In this document: positions 34,951 to 44,167 of the stretch, piece by piece | Layout of the letters: the number at the start of each line of letters is the position of its first letter | Position numbering within the stretch: the stretch's first letter is position 1 | Assembly (NCBI RefSeq): GCF_021513215.1 | Contig: NZ_CP090975.1 | Location: 923,501 to 987,500, forward strand | DNA length: 64,000 bases | Origin: Suttonella sp. R2A3 | GTDB lineage: Bacteria; Pseudomonadota; Gammaproteobacteria; Cardiobacteriales; Cardiobacteriaceae | Reading direction: 5' to 3' | The notes under the pieces: model-generated | The model's database searches: none | What the model saw: only the letters and a program-made list of their open reading frames with translations | Told to the model about the DNA's origin: nothing | Position numbers and translations under genes: made by a program

Positions 34951-35102
34951 GAACGCTTCCTCCAACAATCCTTTACTATCTAAATCCGTTCGCTCAATGT
35001 AACAACCTGCCTCTGTTTCAGCCCTGGCTCAAAACCACAGAACCCAACAGTCGCATCACAAGCCTCTGTCTCAATGTATAATACTGTAGATTAAACCCGC
35101 TG

Positions 35103-35906
35103 TCAGGATTGGCTGATTTCCTCAAGCATCGCCATCTCTAAATCATCAAACCCTGCCTGCAAGCGTGCTTCGAGGTTAAACGGCCCTCGAATCCGTGTTT
35201 TAAGGTAATTGCTTAATAAATCAGCAAAAGTTTCGCGATAATCTAAACCGCGTTCGGCACAACAATATTTAAACCATTTCGAGCCAATCGCAACATGTCC
35301 GTGCTCATCACGATAGATCACATCCAGTAAATCTGCGCTCCGTGTCTCACCATGCTGGCGCAATTTGCGTTGAATCCCCGGGGTGACATCCAAACCGCGC
35401 GCTTCCATCACCCGTGGCACCAGCGCCATGCGCACCATCACATCATATTCCGTATCCACACACGCCTGCCACAAGCCATCATGGGCAGGAAAAGCCCCGT
35501 AGTAACTACCAAGCGCTTCTAATCGCTCCACAATCAAACTAAAATGATACGCCTCTTCTTTGGCGACCAACAGCCAGTCGTGATAATACGCATCCGGCAT
35601 ATTCTGAAAACGATATGCGGCATCGAGCGCTAGGTTAATCGCATTAAACTCAATATGCGCAATCGCGTGCAACATCGCGCATACCCCTTCATTGGTATCT
35701 AAGCGCCGGCGTGGAACGTCTCTTGGCAACACCAACGCTGGTTTCGCTGGTCGTCCTGCATCAGGTAAAGATCGGACTTCCGTTGCCTCACGGTGCAACA
35801 AACCATCGCGATACGCATAGTGTAATTTATAGGCATCTTTTAGCTTCCGATTAACCTCATTATCGGTCAGCGTGCGCCAAATAGCCTCGTAAAGAGATGT
35901 TTGCAT
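35103..35906 (-). CDS. DUF455 ferritin-like protein
   Basis: 267 aa of the DUF455 family, related to ferritin-like di-iron carboxylate proteins. Candidate metal ligands are visible in four-helix style: HIEFNAINLAL (about 95), KEEAYHFSLIVERL (about 125) and RDEHGHVAIGS (about 208). The function of the family is not established; some members sit near tRNA or stress genes. ATG at 35906 with AGGTGG upstream; the preceding in-frame TTG was rejected. Confidence 0.87.
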   Translation of the reverse strand: MQTSLYEAIWRTLTDNEVNRKLKDAYKLHYAYRDGLLHREATEVRSLPDAGRPAKPALVLPRDVPRRRLDTNEGVCAMLHAIAHIEFNAINLALDAAYRFQNMPDAYYHDWLLVAKEEAYHFSLIVERLEALGSYYGAFPAHDGLWQACVDTEYDVMVRMALVPRVMEARGLDVTPGIQRKLRQHGETRSADLLDVIYRDEHGHVAIGSKWFKYCCAERGLDYRETFADLLSNYLKTRIRGPFNLEARLQAGFDDLEMAMLEEISQS

Positions 35907-35977
35907 CAATCCACCTAATCAAACCAACTTAGTAAAACCGCTCTATTTTAACCATTTTCGCGTGCCATTAAGCTATC

Positions 35978-36003
35978 AAAAAACCATCGAGCACTTCGAT
36001 GGC
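35978..36003 (-). terminator. Rho-independent terminator
   Basis: On the minus strand CCATCGA and TCGATGG pair around AGTGC and are followed by T6. It ends the PCuAC/beta-propeller transcript. Confidence 0.8.
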
Positions 36004-36075
36004 TTATGTGTATGATGTTAGATCAAGCGCTCTACCAGCAGCTATCAGTGCCTCACTCACCAGAAAAACATGACG

Positions 36076-37242
36076 CTAATGGCATAAGGTATTACTCGCC
36101 CCCATGATCACCTTATCTGCAGCGTCAATATACGGCAGCTCCAAGCGCTTGAGCGTCCCATCACGCAACCCATAGGCGTATAACGCCGCCTCACCATGTA
36201 CGGTTAATAGCGCCGTTTTGCTATCAGCAGTAATAAACACCGTTTGTACGGTACCAGGTAATGTTTGCTGATCGATGGTCTGAAAATCTTTGCTGCTTTG
36301 TAAATCTAAGCTTTTACCGGCAAGTAATAGCCGTTGATCAAGCCAACCGCTCGCCACAACCGATAACGATTGCCCAGTTTGTGGCACATCCACCACATCG
36401 CTCAAATCATCCACAGCGACACGCAGCCCTTTGCCTTCTTCAGAAAATAGCCAGGCATAACGCCCATTACTATCAACATAGGGTTGCAGAATTGGCGAAG
36501 TCCATTGACCTACAGTCGCTGCTACTTGTCGCTCAGATAATGACCAAAACACAGCTTGATAAATACCCTGTTGATTGGCTGCGGCGAAAATCAAATAACG
36601 CCCATCCGGGGTTATGGCTAACGGCGAAAAATCCTGCCAATCTTCAGGCAGTGGGTACGCTGTTTGTAGATTGTCATCCATCGACCAGGCAACCAGCGAT
36701 GGCGAACCTTTATCCAGCACCCATAAGACCTGCGCAAACCCGTCATAAAAAATCGTCTTAATATCATTTAGCGGCTCTGGGATGCGCTCTATGCGCTTAT
36801 CGACCATATCGAGCACCGCAACCGATTGTTGATCGGCATAAAAAAGCCGTCTGTCACCGTCATGATACTGCCAATGTTCAACGGCCATATCGAGCGTTTG
36901 CTGTTGCGATTCGTGGGTCGTGGTGTCATAAAAATAGACTTGCTTACTCCCCTGAGGCGCATAGATTAATTGTCCACTAGCTGCACTTAACGCCCAAAAA
37001 TCTGGCGTCGCATCGAGCGCTAACTGACCGATACTCTGGCCTTGAATCACATCGACCACGGTAACCGTTTTTTCCTCTGCTTCACTCACAAAAGCAAACC
37101 GCGTCGGGGCGTTAAGATCAAATAACTCGCTCATCACTTGATCTGGAGTGACATCCCGCAAAAAAAACCACGCAGCGGCTAGCGCGATAAAACCAAACAA
37201 CGCTGCGATAAGCAGCGTTGTTTTTTTCTGTTTATGCTTCAT
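36076..37242 (-). CDS. Membrane-anchored beta-propeller-like protein downstream of a copper chaperone
   Basis: 388 aa. One N-terminal transmembrane anchor (about 9-27) precedes a long exported domain built of repeated short beta-strand units with the style of YVTN/YncE or WD-like propellers (FAFVSEAEEKTVTVVDVIQG, LAITPDGRYLIFAA, VFITADSKTALLTV). I do not recognise a specific family. Starts 13 bp after the PCuAC gene on the same strand and shares its terminator, so it is probably co-transcribed and acts in the periplasm, perhaps in copper delivery or surveillance. This is inference only. Confidence 0.7.
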   Translation of the reverse strand: MKHKQKKTTLLIAALFGFIALAAAWFFLRDVTPDQVMSELFDLNAPTRFAFVSEAEEKTVTVVDVIQGQSIGQLALDATPDFWALSAASGQLIYAPQGSKQVYFYDTTTHESQQQTLDMAVEHWQYHDGDRRLFYADQQSVAVLDMVDKRIERIPEPLNDIKTIFYDGFAQVLWVLDKGSPSLVAWSMDDNLQTAYPLPEDWQDFSPLAITPDGRYLIFAAANQQGIYQAVFWSLSERQVAATVGQWTSPILQPYVDSNGRYAWLFSEEGKGLRVAVDDLSDVVDVPQTGQSLSVVASGWLDQRLLLAGKSLDLQSSKDFQTIDQQTLPGTVQTVFITADSKTALLTVHGEAALYAYGLRDGTLKRLELPYIDAADKVIMGASNTLCH

Positions 37243-37255
37243 GCAAGGTTAAGCA

Positions 37256-37813
37256 TTAGTGAGCATGTTCAGTGCTTTCAGCAGCTTTTTCCATATCCTT
37301 CATGTCATGGCTCATCTCGCCTTCTTTCATGTCCATGCCTTTCATATCATGGCTCATGCCGCCTTCTTTTCCGTCCATACCGAAATGTTCCATCACTTGA
37401 TCGATGCTATAAACCGGTGCCTGGCAGCTGACGCTCTCACCATCAGCAAAATTGAAGGTCATTTCATGTTCGCTACCCACTTCTGGCGCTTCTTTAATGC
37501 CCATGATCATCACATGATAACCACCCTTTTTAAATTGGTGCTCACCCGGAGTCAGATCATATTGTTTGATTTCTTGCATCTTCATCACACCGTCTACTAC
37601 GGCCATTTCATGGAGCTCAATTTTATCGCTGATAGAAGGAATTTCTGCGCTAACCAGCGCGATATCTTTATCTGATTCGTTATTAAATGTGACGAACGCA
37701 CCGGTCATCATTTTGGTCGGCAATACTTCTTGAATCACACAATCACTCACACTCACATCAGCCGCTTGTGCTAAACCACTGGCCAATAAAATCGCTACTG
37801 CTAACTTACGCAT
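37256..37813 (-). CDS. PCuAC-family periplasmic copper chaperone with Met/His-rich tail
   Basis: 185 aa. Signal peptide (1 to about 18, ending LAQA), PCuAC domain with the metal motif HEM...MKM...GGYHVMIMG (H-x-M sites at about 77-128), and an unusual C-terminal tail with two copies of MSHDMK-type units and final HAH. PCuAC proteins hand Cu(I) to cytochrome oxidase assembly factors; the tail should bind additional copper. The second of two adjacent ATGs (37813) is best spaced from AAGGAG. Divergent from the ClC gene. Confidence 0.9.
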   Translation of the reverse strand: MRKLAVAILLASGLAQAADVSVSDCVIQEVLPTKMMTGAFVTFNNESDKDIALVSAEIPSISDKIELHEMAVVDGVMKMQEIKQYDLTPGEHQFKKGGYHVMIMGIKEAPEVGSEHEMTFNFADGESVSCQAPVYSIDQVMEHFGMDGKEGGMSHDMKGMDMKEGEMSHDMKDMEKAAESTEHAH

Positions 37814-37927
37814 CATAAACTCCTTGAAGTTAAGAGATAAAAAAACCAATATGTCATCACTGACACCTGTGTTCATTGAACATATTGATAACGACATTCT
37901 AGCATTTTTATTCTATCATTAGTCTAT

Positions 37928-39658
37928 ATGAATCGCTTGATACGCATTTTTTTTAGTTATTTTATGCCGATCGTCGTGGGCATCTTAGTGGCCATGCTGA
38001 CCAGCATTTTTTACAAGATTATCCATCTGCTGAGCTCAGGCTGGCAAAGCAATTTACTGGCCAGTGCCTTGGATATCAATGTTGCCTGGATTCGCGCAGC
38101 AGCACCACTATTGTGCGCGCCCATACTGATTTTTTTGCTCTATCGTATTCCTGAGCGCCGTCAACACAGCCAGGCTGATGTGATTGAAAGCATTCATATC
38201 GACCAAACCAATTTTAATTTACCGGCATCGCTCTATTCAGTTTGCGCGTCAATGCTCGCGCTTGGTAGCGGCTATTCCGTGGGGCAACACGGACCGATTG
38301 TGCAGCTTGGCGCAGCCTTAGGCTATTTCTCTTATACATTTAAACTCTTCAAACGCCACTATATGCATGTATGCATTGGTGCCGGGGTGGCTGCAGCGAT
38401 TGCTGCTATTTTTCATACGCCAATCGCAGCGGTAGTCTTTGCCCATGAAGTGATATTTCGTTTTTTCTCGGTACGTGCGGTCGCCCCTGTGACAATCAGC
38501 GCGGTGATCAGCCATATTTTTGCCACCGAAGTGTTTAACATTCCCACGTTTTTAAGCACCTCTGATTTTACAATTGAGAATCCATTGGTGCATTTGTCCG
38601 TCATTCTCAGCGCGATCATCGCCGGTTTGATTGGCACGCTGTTTATTAAAGCCGTGATCAGCATGCAGCTTTATATCAATCGCCGGAAAATTGGTATCGG
38701 AAAACGGATCATGCTCGCGGCCGTCCTCATGGCGATCACTGGGTATTTTGTCCCTGAAGTGATGGGGATCAGTAGCTATTTTCTCCACAGCGTCACCAAT
38801 TATCACGATATTGCCCTGTCGCTCTTAGTCACCGTATTGGTGGTTAAATTACTCATTACGACCTGTACGCTTGGCCTTGGCGTACCGGGTGGGATATTCA
38901 GTCCAGCACTATTTTTTGGCGCTGTCCTTGGCGCGATCATCTCAAAAATCAGCGTGCTCTATTTCCCAGTGGCTTTTCAAGACAACGGCATGCTTGTGAT
39001 TGCTACCATGGCGACGATGGCCAGTGCGATTGTTGGCGCACCGATTTCAATGATTTTGATTTGTTTAGAGTTTACTGGTGATTTTAGTGTCACCTCTGCC
39101 GTCATGCTTGGAGTAGTGATTGCTAATATCATCGGTTATCGTTTGCTTGGTGTGAGTTCATTCTTTGACGCACAGTTGCGCGCACGTGGGATTAATATGG
39201 AAGTCGGCCGCGACATGATTTACCTCAAACGCCAGCAGATCATGGGCTTGGTCGATCAAAGTAAAATCACCATCTCTGCCGACACGTCCTTAAAAGACGC
39301 TGAAACTTTAGTATTAGAAAAACGCTTGGTGAGCACCTATGTTATTGATGATGAGGGCATCTATCTAGGGCGCATCACCTTGCTCAATATCCGCGCAGCC
39401 TTACGCGAAAGCGATAATAGCGATCAGCCGATTCGTGAATTTGTTGAAGACAATGGGCAACACCTATATCGTCACAGCTCATTATGGGAAGCTGTGGAGC
39501 TTATGGGACAGTTTGACGGCACACATATCCCGATCTTAGAAAGCCCTGAGCGCCCGATCTATCTTGGTACACTCTACGAATCGAAACTGATTCAAACTTA
39601 TCTCAACGACATGCAGCAATTGCGGAGCCGTGAACACCAAAATGTGCGCCGCGGTTAA
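37928..39658 (+). CDS. ClC-family chloride channel/transporter with CBS pair
   Basis: 576 aa: an N-terminal ClC membrane domain (about 1-420) and two C-terminal CBS repeats (about 440-565). Filter segments are recognisable (GSGYSVGQHGPIVQLGAALG and GVPGGIFSPALFFGAVLGA). The position of the gating glutamate of E. coli ClcA (GREGP) is His in GQHGP, which suggests altered proton coupling and perhaps channel-like behaviour. It shares a 115-bp divergent region with the copper chaperone gene. Confidence 0.92.
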   Translation: MNRLIRIFFSYFMPIVVGILVAMLTSIFYKIIHLLSSGWQSNLLASALDINVAWIRAAAPLLCAPILIFLLYRIPERRQHSQADVIESIHIDQTNFNLPASLYSVCASMLALGSGYSVGQHGPIVQLGAALGYFSYTFKLFKRHYMHVCIGAGVAAAIAAIFHTPIAAVVFAHEVIFRFFSVRAVAPVTISAVISHIFATEVFNIPTFLSTSDFTIENPLVHLSVILSAIIAGLIGTLFIKAVISMQLYINRRKIGIGKRIMLAAVLMAITGYFVPEVMGISSYFLHSVTNYHDIALSLLVTVLVVKLLITTCTLGLGVPGGIFSPALFFGAVLGAIISKISVLYFPVAFQDNGMLVIATMATMASAIVGAPISMILICLEFTGDFSVTSAVMLGVVIANIIGYRLLGVSSFFDAQLRARGINMEVGRDMIYLKRQQIMGLVDQSKITISADTSLKDAETLVLEKRLVSTYVIDDEGIYLGRITLLNIRAALRESDNSDQPIREFVEDNGQHLYRHSSLWEAVELMGQFDGTHIPILESPERPIYLGTLYESKLIQTYLNDMQQLRSREHQNVRRG

Positions 39659-39764
39659 CGCGTTTAAATGAGTGAACGGTGTCGGTTACACCATGCCTTT
39701 GGTGGCATTAAATTAGTGCTTTGCGTTACAATAGAGCATCCTTGAACCCGCAAACGGATGGACC

Positions 39765-40259
39765 ATGCCCTCATTACGTACCGCCTTTTTGTTGAGCGCT
39801 GTTGTGCTACTGTCTGCCTGTGGTTTCCACCTCAAAGGGACACAAGGCGCCTTAAGTTATACCCCGGATACACTCTATCTGGTAACCCCTGATAACCGTG
39901 GCGATTTAGCGCTGGTGTTACGCGATTATATTGATGCCCAGAAAATCACGCTACTTAAGCAAGGCAACGATGCGCTTACTGTGGTGATCAGCGACATCGA
40001 TAACCGGCGCATTGAAAAGGCTATGGGTAATAATACCGACCGCACCCGAGAAATTGAGCTTAATGATGGTTTTGTTGCCACGATCAGCCGCGATGGCGTT
40101 GTACTTGGCACCCGTCGTATCAGCTCACAAACTTCTATCGAGTACGCGAGTAACACCTATTTAGGAAACAGCGAAGAAGAGCGCGAGGCACATATTCGCC
40201 TGATGCGCGAAAACGCCGATAAATTACTGCGCTTTATCAGCGCTGTAGGTAAACCGTGA
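39765..40259 (+). CDS. lptE: LPS-assembly lipoprotein LptE
   Basis: 164-aa outer-membrane lipoprotein that plugs LptD. The signal peptide ends in a lipobox (LSAC at about 16-19), followed by GFHLKG as in the family. The lptE-holA neighbour order is conserved in gammaproteobacteria. The stop overlaps the holA start by 4 nt. Confidence 0.93.
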   Translation: MPSLRTAFLLSAVVLLSACGFHLKGTQGALSYTPDTLYLVTPDNRGDLALVLRDYIDAQKITLLKQGNDALTVVISDIDNRRIEKAMGNNTDRTREIELNDGFVATISRDGVVLGTRRISSQTSIEYASNTYLGNSEEEREAHIRLMRENADKLLRFISAVGKP

Positions 40260-41268
40260 ACATCAAAGCAGAGCAGGCGCCCGCGTATTTTCAAAACGTC
40301 GAGTGCCCGCCGATCACCTTAATTTATGGCGCTGAACCGCTGCTTAATTTAGAAGCCCTACATGCAGCCAAACAGCGCGCAAAGGATGATGGTTTTAGCG
40401 AACGCCAACGTCTTGATAGCGGTAGCGGCTTTAACTGGCAACAACTCGGCAATGAAATCGATACGCCCTCATTGTTTTCACCGAAGCGGCTGATCGAATT
40501 AGTTATTGAAGACAAAAATCTGAATAAAAAAGCCGCCGACGCCCTCAGTGCGCTTAGTGGACATCAATTTAAGCACACCCGGCTAATCATTTACGCACCG
40601 GATCTTGAAAAACCTGAAAGCAAGGCATGGGTGAAAAACCTATTTACCAAAGACAACTTGGTTATTCAATCACAAACCCTTTTCCCTAAAGCGTTTGCCA
40701 AACAAATCGAACAACGCCTACATCATGCCAAGCTACACTTAACAGAATCTGCCTATGTCCGCTTAATGGACTATAGCCAAGGCAACCTGCTTGCCGGACA
40801 GCAAGCCATCGATCGTCTAGCCATCCACCCGCAACACAAAGACATCATCAGCGCAGAGCTGCTTGTAGACTTACTCGCGGATATGTCTCAATTTGGCGCG
40901 TTTGCACTCAGCGATGCTTTGATCATGCAGAACTGGCTGGAAGCGTATCATATCGCCTGTCGACTCGAAGCTGAGCGCAATAACGAAGCGGTACTCATTA
41001 CCTGGAGCCTGCACAGGGACTGTACGGTAATGCTGCAGCTCAAGAACGCCATCCCCAAAGACCATGAGTCGATATTTAAACAATACCGCATTTTTTATCA
41101 AAAAAAGGGCATTACCGCGAAGCCGCAAGGCATTTTTCCCGCGGGCTTTTAGTGAATATGCTGCATTTAAGCGCCAAACTTGACCGAATCAATAAAGGCG
41201 CCGAGGCAGGCTCTTTTTGGCTGACGTTACGCCAATATCTCCTGCTGCGTGCGCAGCAGCAATCGTGA
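40256..41268 (+). pseudogene. holA: DNA polymerase III delta subunit with a 3' frameshift
   Basis: The main frame (40256-41152, 298 aa) encodes the clamp-loader delta subunit but stops early after YQKKG. Adding one A to the A7 run at 41100-41106 opens a continuation (HYREAARHFSRG, LLVNMLHLSAKLDRINKG, ...) to TGA at 41268, giving 337 aa against 343 in E. coli. The restored part aligns without gaps to the E. coli segment VWQNRRGMMGEALNRLS. holA is essential, so an assembly error or poly-A slippage is more likely than true loss. Operon with lptE. Confidence 0.87.
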
Positions 41269-41299
41269 CATCACAAGGCGTTAACACCATGATAGTTTT

Positions 41300-42001
41300 A
41301 TGCCAAGATCAATAAATACAACGATGCATAACTCGAATCAAAAACTCCCTCTCGACACCCCGTTATCTGGCTATATCCAGCATTGGAATGACGCTAAAGG
41401 CTATGGTTTTATTCACCAGGATGGCGTCAAAAAAGGGATTTTTTTTCATATTTCTAATCTTCCATACCACCATCATCGTCCCAAAAAAGGCGATCAGGTG
41501 TGTTTTATCGCACAACAAAACGATGGCCGTTACAGTGCCAAACGTGTGGTCTTTGCTAAAGATGCGGACAAACTCGATTGGGATGCGCATTACATTATCG
41601 ACCACCACCGCAGTCCGCATTTACGCTGTGGCGAATTGCTGGTTTTTGGGTTCATCGCCTTATTCTTCCTCGGCGTATTGGCTGTGTTATCAACCACACT
41701 CGCGCTCACTTCCGCGGTAATCAGTGTGCTGACTTTTATGCTTTACGCACTGGACAAAAAAGCAGCGATTACCCAAACACAACGTATTCCTGAGGCCAGC
41801 TTACACGTAGCAGCATTATTGGGCGGTTGGCCTGGTGCACTTATTGCCCGGCAACTCCTTTACCATAAAACCAAGAAAAAACGCTTCATCATCTTTTTTT
41901 GGCTGAGCGTGGTGGTGAATTTTTTCGCCCTTTATCTACTGATTGTCTATTTACCGATTGCGCTAAATCCTGATAACCCATTGATTAAGTTCTTCAGCTA
42001 A
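41300..42001 (+). CDS. Cold-shock domain/DUF1294 membrane protein
   Basis: 233 aa. The N-terminal cold-shock domain (about 20-85) carries GYIQHWNDAKGYGFIHQDG and IFFHISNL, variants of the RNP1 and RNP2 motifs. The C-terminal DUF1294 part (about 110-225) has transmembrane helices and the LGGWPGALIARQLLYHKTKKKRF signature. The fused CSD-DUF1294 form is known in proteobacteria; its role is unknown. An alternative ATG lies at 41324; neither has a clear ribosome site. Confidence 0.87.
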   Translation: MPRSINTTMHNSNQKLPLDTPLSGYIQHWNDAKGYGFIHQDGVKKGIFFHISNLPYHHHRPKKGDQVCFIAQQNDGRYSAKRVVFAKDADKLDWDAHYIIDHHRSPHLRCGELLVFGFIALFFLGVLAVLSTTLALTSAVISVLTFMLYALDKKAAITQTQRIPEASLHVAALLGGWPGALIARQLLYHKTKKKRFIIFFWLSVVVNFFALYLLIVYLPIALNPDNPLIKFFS

Positions 42002-42010
42002 TAACCCTCG

Positions 42011-44167
42011 TTATCGCTTCACTCGGTGAACACTATTCACATTTTTGACTTGCGCAATGCGGTCAATCACCCGTGATAGCTGTCGCATATCGGCAATTTC
42101 CAGGGTAAATGTGCCTTTCAAGCGCTGACGACCATCTTCTTCCATCTCTACGTCAATAATCGTCACTTTCTCATTAGCTAGAATCTGGCTGATATCACGC
42201 AACAAATGCGGCCGGTCGAATGCCTCAACCGCCAAATCGAGCGAATACACCCCACCGGCATCTTCTTGCCAATGCACATCAATAATCCGCTCAGGATGCG
42301 CATTGGTCAGATGCTGTAAGTTCTGACAGCTGCTACGATGGATATTAATCCCGCGCCCTTGGGTAATGAACCCGGTAATCTCAACCGGAGGTAACGGCTG
42401 GCAGCAACTGGCAAAGTTGACCATTAAATCGTCAACCCCACTCACTTCAATACTGCTGCTTTTTTGTTTGCGTGAGGCCTTGAGCGGAATACGCGCTAAA
42501 CGCTCTCCTAAACTTGGTTTTTCCGGTTGCTGTTTAAGTGCTAAACGTTCAGCAAGCTCGTGAACGACCGTGAGCACCCCCACCTCGCCAAAACCAATCC
42601 GCGCAAATAAATCTTGGACGCTATGCACATTAAAATGCCGCGCCAATTGCTGTATATCCTCAGGCATCGCGGTCAAGCTCAAACGCCGACATTCACGATC
42701 AAACATCTCTTGACCAGCGAGCACACTGCTTTCTTTTTCCAACTTTTTGAAATAGCTGCGTACTTTGGCCTTAGCGCGCCCACTTTGTAAATAACCCAGA
42801 TGATCATTAAGCCAATCACGGCTCGGGTTTAGCGCTTTTTGGGTAAGAATTTCTACTGTATCACCGTTTTTAATCGCGGTTGTCAGCGGAACAATCTGTC
42901 CGTTGAGTTTTGCTCCTCGGCAACGATGGCCGAGATTGGTATGGATATGGTAGGCAAAATCCAGCGGGGTTGCCCCTTCGGGCAAATCAATCACTTTGCC
43001 TTGTGGCGATAGCGCATACACACGATCGCGAAAAGCTTCATTTTTGAACTGATCGAAGACCACATCACCACGCGCACGGTCGCCACTACCATCGAGCATA
43101 CGGCGCAGCCATTCAATCTGTTGTTCAAACTGGCGCGAATGGCGCGCTCCTTTTTCCTTATAAATCCAGTGCGCAGCCACACCAAGCTCGGCATGATCGT
43201 GCATTTTGGTGGTACGGATTTGCACCTCAAGTACCCGACCTTCTGGGCCGACTAATGAGCAGTGTAACGATTGATAACCGTTGGCTTTAGGATGGGCGAT
43301 ATAATCATCAAATTCTTCAGGAATCGGTTGCCATAAGTCGTTGACGATACTCAATACTTGATAACAATCTTCTTCGCTTTCCACTTCCACACGCACCGCA
43401 CGCACATCATTGACCTGCTCAAAGCGCAAATTTTTGCGCTTCATTTTCAGATAAATACTATTGATATGCTTCACTCGGCCATAGATCTTATTGACCGTCA
43501 CGCCAGCTTCCTGCATGTTTTGCTCAAGCACGGCAATAATGCGGGTAATATAGCGTTCGCGATCCACACGCCGCTCTTCTAATGAGCGCGCCAATTCTTG
43601 ATAAATATCAGGCTCTAGAATACGCAGCGCGCGGTCTTCTAATTCCCATTTGAGCTGTGCGATACCAAGTCGGTTGGCAAGTGGGGCGAATAAGTCGCGG
43701 GTTTGTAGCGCCAGTCGTTGTTGTTCTAGTGGCAAATATTCATTCGCGCGGCGCATCGCCACAGTCTGCAAGGCAAGTTTTAACACCACAGCACGCATAT
43801 CGCTGGCCATCGCCAACAGCATTTTACGCAGTTGTTCTAAATCGTTATTTTCCTGCTCATGTAAGGCGTCAATGAGCGCCAAATCATCAAGGGCGCGTAA
43901 CAGGCCAGTGACATTGGGATCAACTTCGTCGTCAATACGCTGCCCATCGATTAATTTCCCCCGCCATGGCCTGACCAGCAACCCAGCGGCAATCAACGTC
44001 GCATCACTGCGTAAATCATAGAGCGAACCAATGAGCCATTGTGTATGCTCATCAAGCGCGCCATTAAGCGTTGCCGCCACATCATACGCGCGCTCAATAA
44101 GCTCGCGTGCTGCACTGTCGGGATATTCCGCCTGCCCAGGCAACCAATGTGGCCGCAATGTACTCAT
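42011..44167 (-). CDS. relA: (p)ppGpp synthetase RelA
   Basis: 718 aa. The N-terminal hydrolase-like domain lacks the HD motif, and the synthetase domain (about 230-350) carries EEFDDYIAHPKANGYQSLHCSLVG; its EFDD is the acidic ExDD form typical of RelA rather than the RxKD of SpoT. TGS (YALSPQGKVIDLPEGATPLDFAY), zinc-finger/RIS and C-terminal ACT regions follow. It makes ppGpp on stalled ribosomes. The ATG directly follows the pepN stop codon, so it is coupled to pepN. Confidence 0.93.
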   Translation of the reverse strand: MSTLRPHWLPGQAEYPDSAARELIERAYDVAATLNGALDEHTQWLIGSLYDLRSDATLIAAGLLVRPWRGKLIDGQRIDDEVDPNVTGLLRALDDLALIDALHEQENNDLEQLRKMLLAMASDMRAVVLKLALQTVAMRRANEYLPLEQQRLALQTRDLFAPLANRLGIAQLKWELEDRALRILEPDIYQELARSLEERRVDRERYITRIIAVLEQNMQEAGVTVNKIYGRVKHINSIYLKMKRKNLRFEQVNDVRAVRVEVESEEDCYQVLSIVNDLWQPIPEEFDDYIAHPKANGYQSLHCSLVGPEGRVLEVQIRTTKMHDHAELGVAAHWIYKEKGARHSRQFEQQIEWLRRMLDGSGDRARGDVVFDQFKNEAFRDRVYALSPQGKVIDLPEGATPLDFAYHIHTNLGHRCRGAKLNGQIVPLTTAIKNGDTVEILTQKALNPSRDWLNDHLGYLQSGRAKAKVRSYFKKLEKESSVLAGQEMFDRECRRLSLTAMPEDIQQLARHFNVHSVQDLFARIGFGEVGVLTVVHELAERLALKQQPEKPSLGERLARIPLKASRKQKSSSIEVSGVDDLMVNFASCCQPLPPVEITGFITQGRGINIHRSSCQNLQHLTNAHPERIIDVHWQEDAGGVYSLDLAVEAFDRPHLLRDISQILANEKVTIIDVEMEEDGRQRLKGTFTLEIADMRQLSRVIDRIAQVKNVNSVHRVKR

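Noticed and set aside
36261-36761. 166-codon plus-strand frame opposite the beta-propeller gene
   Set aside because: Antisense shadow; no signal peptide, domain or ribosome site.
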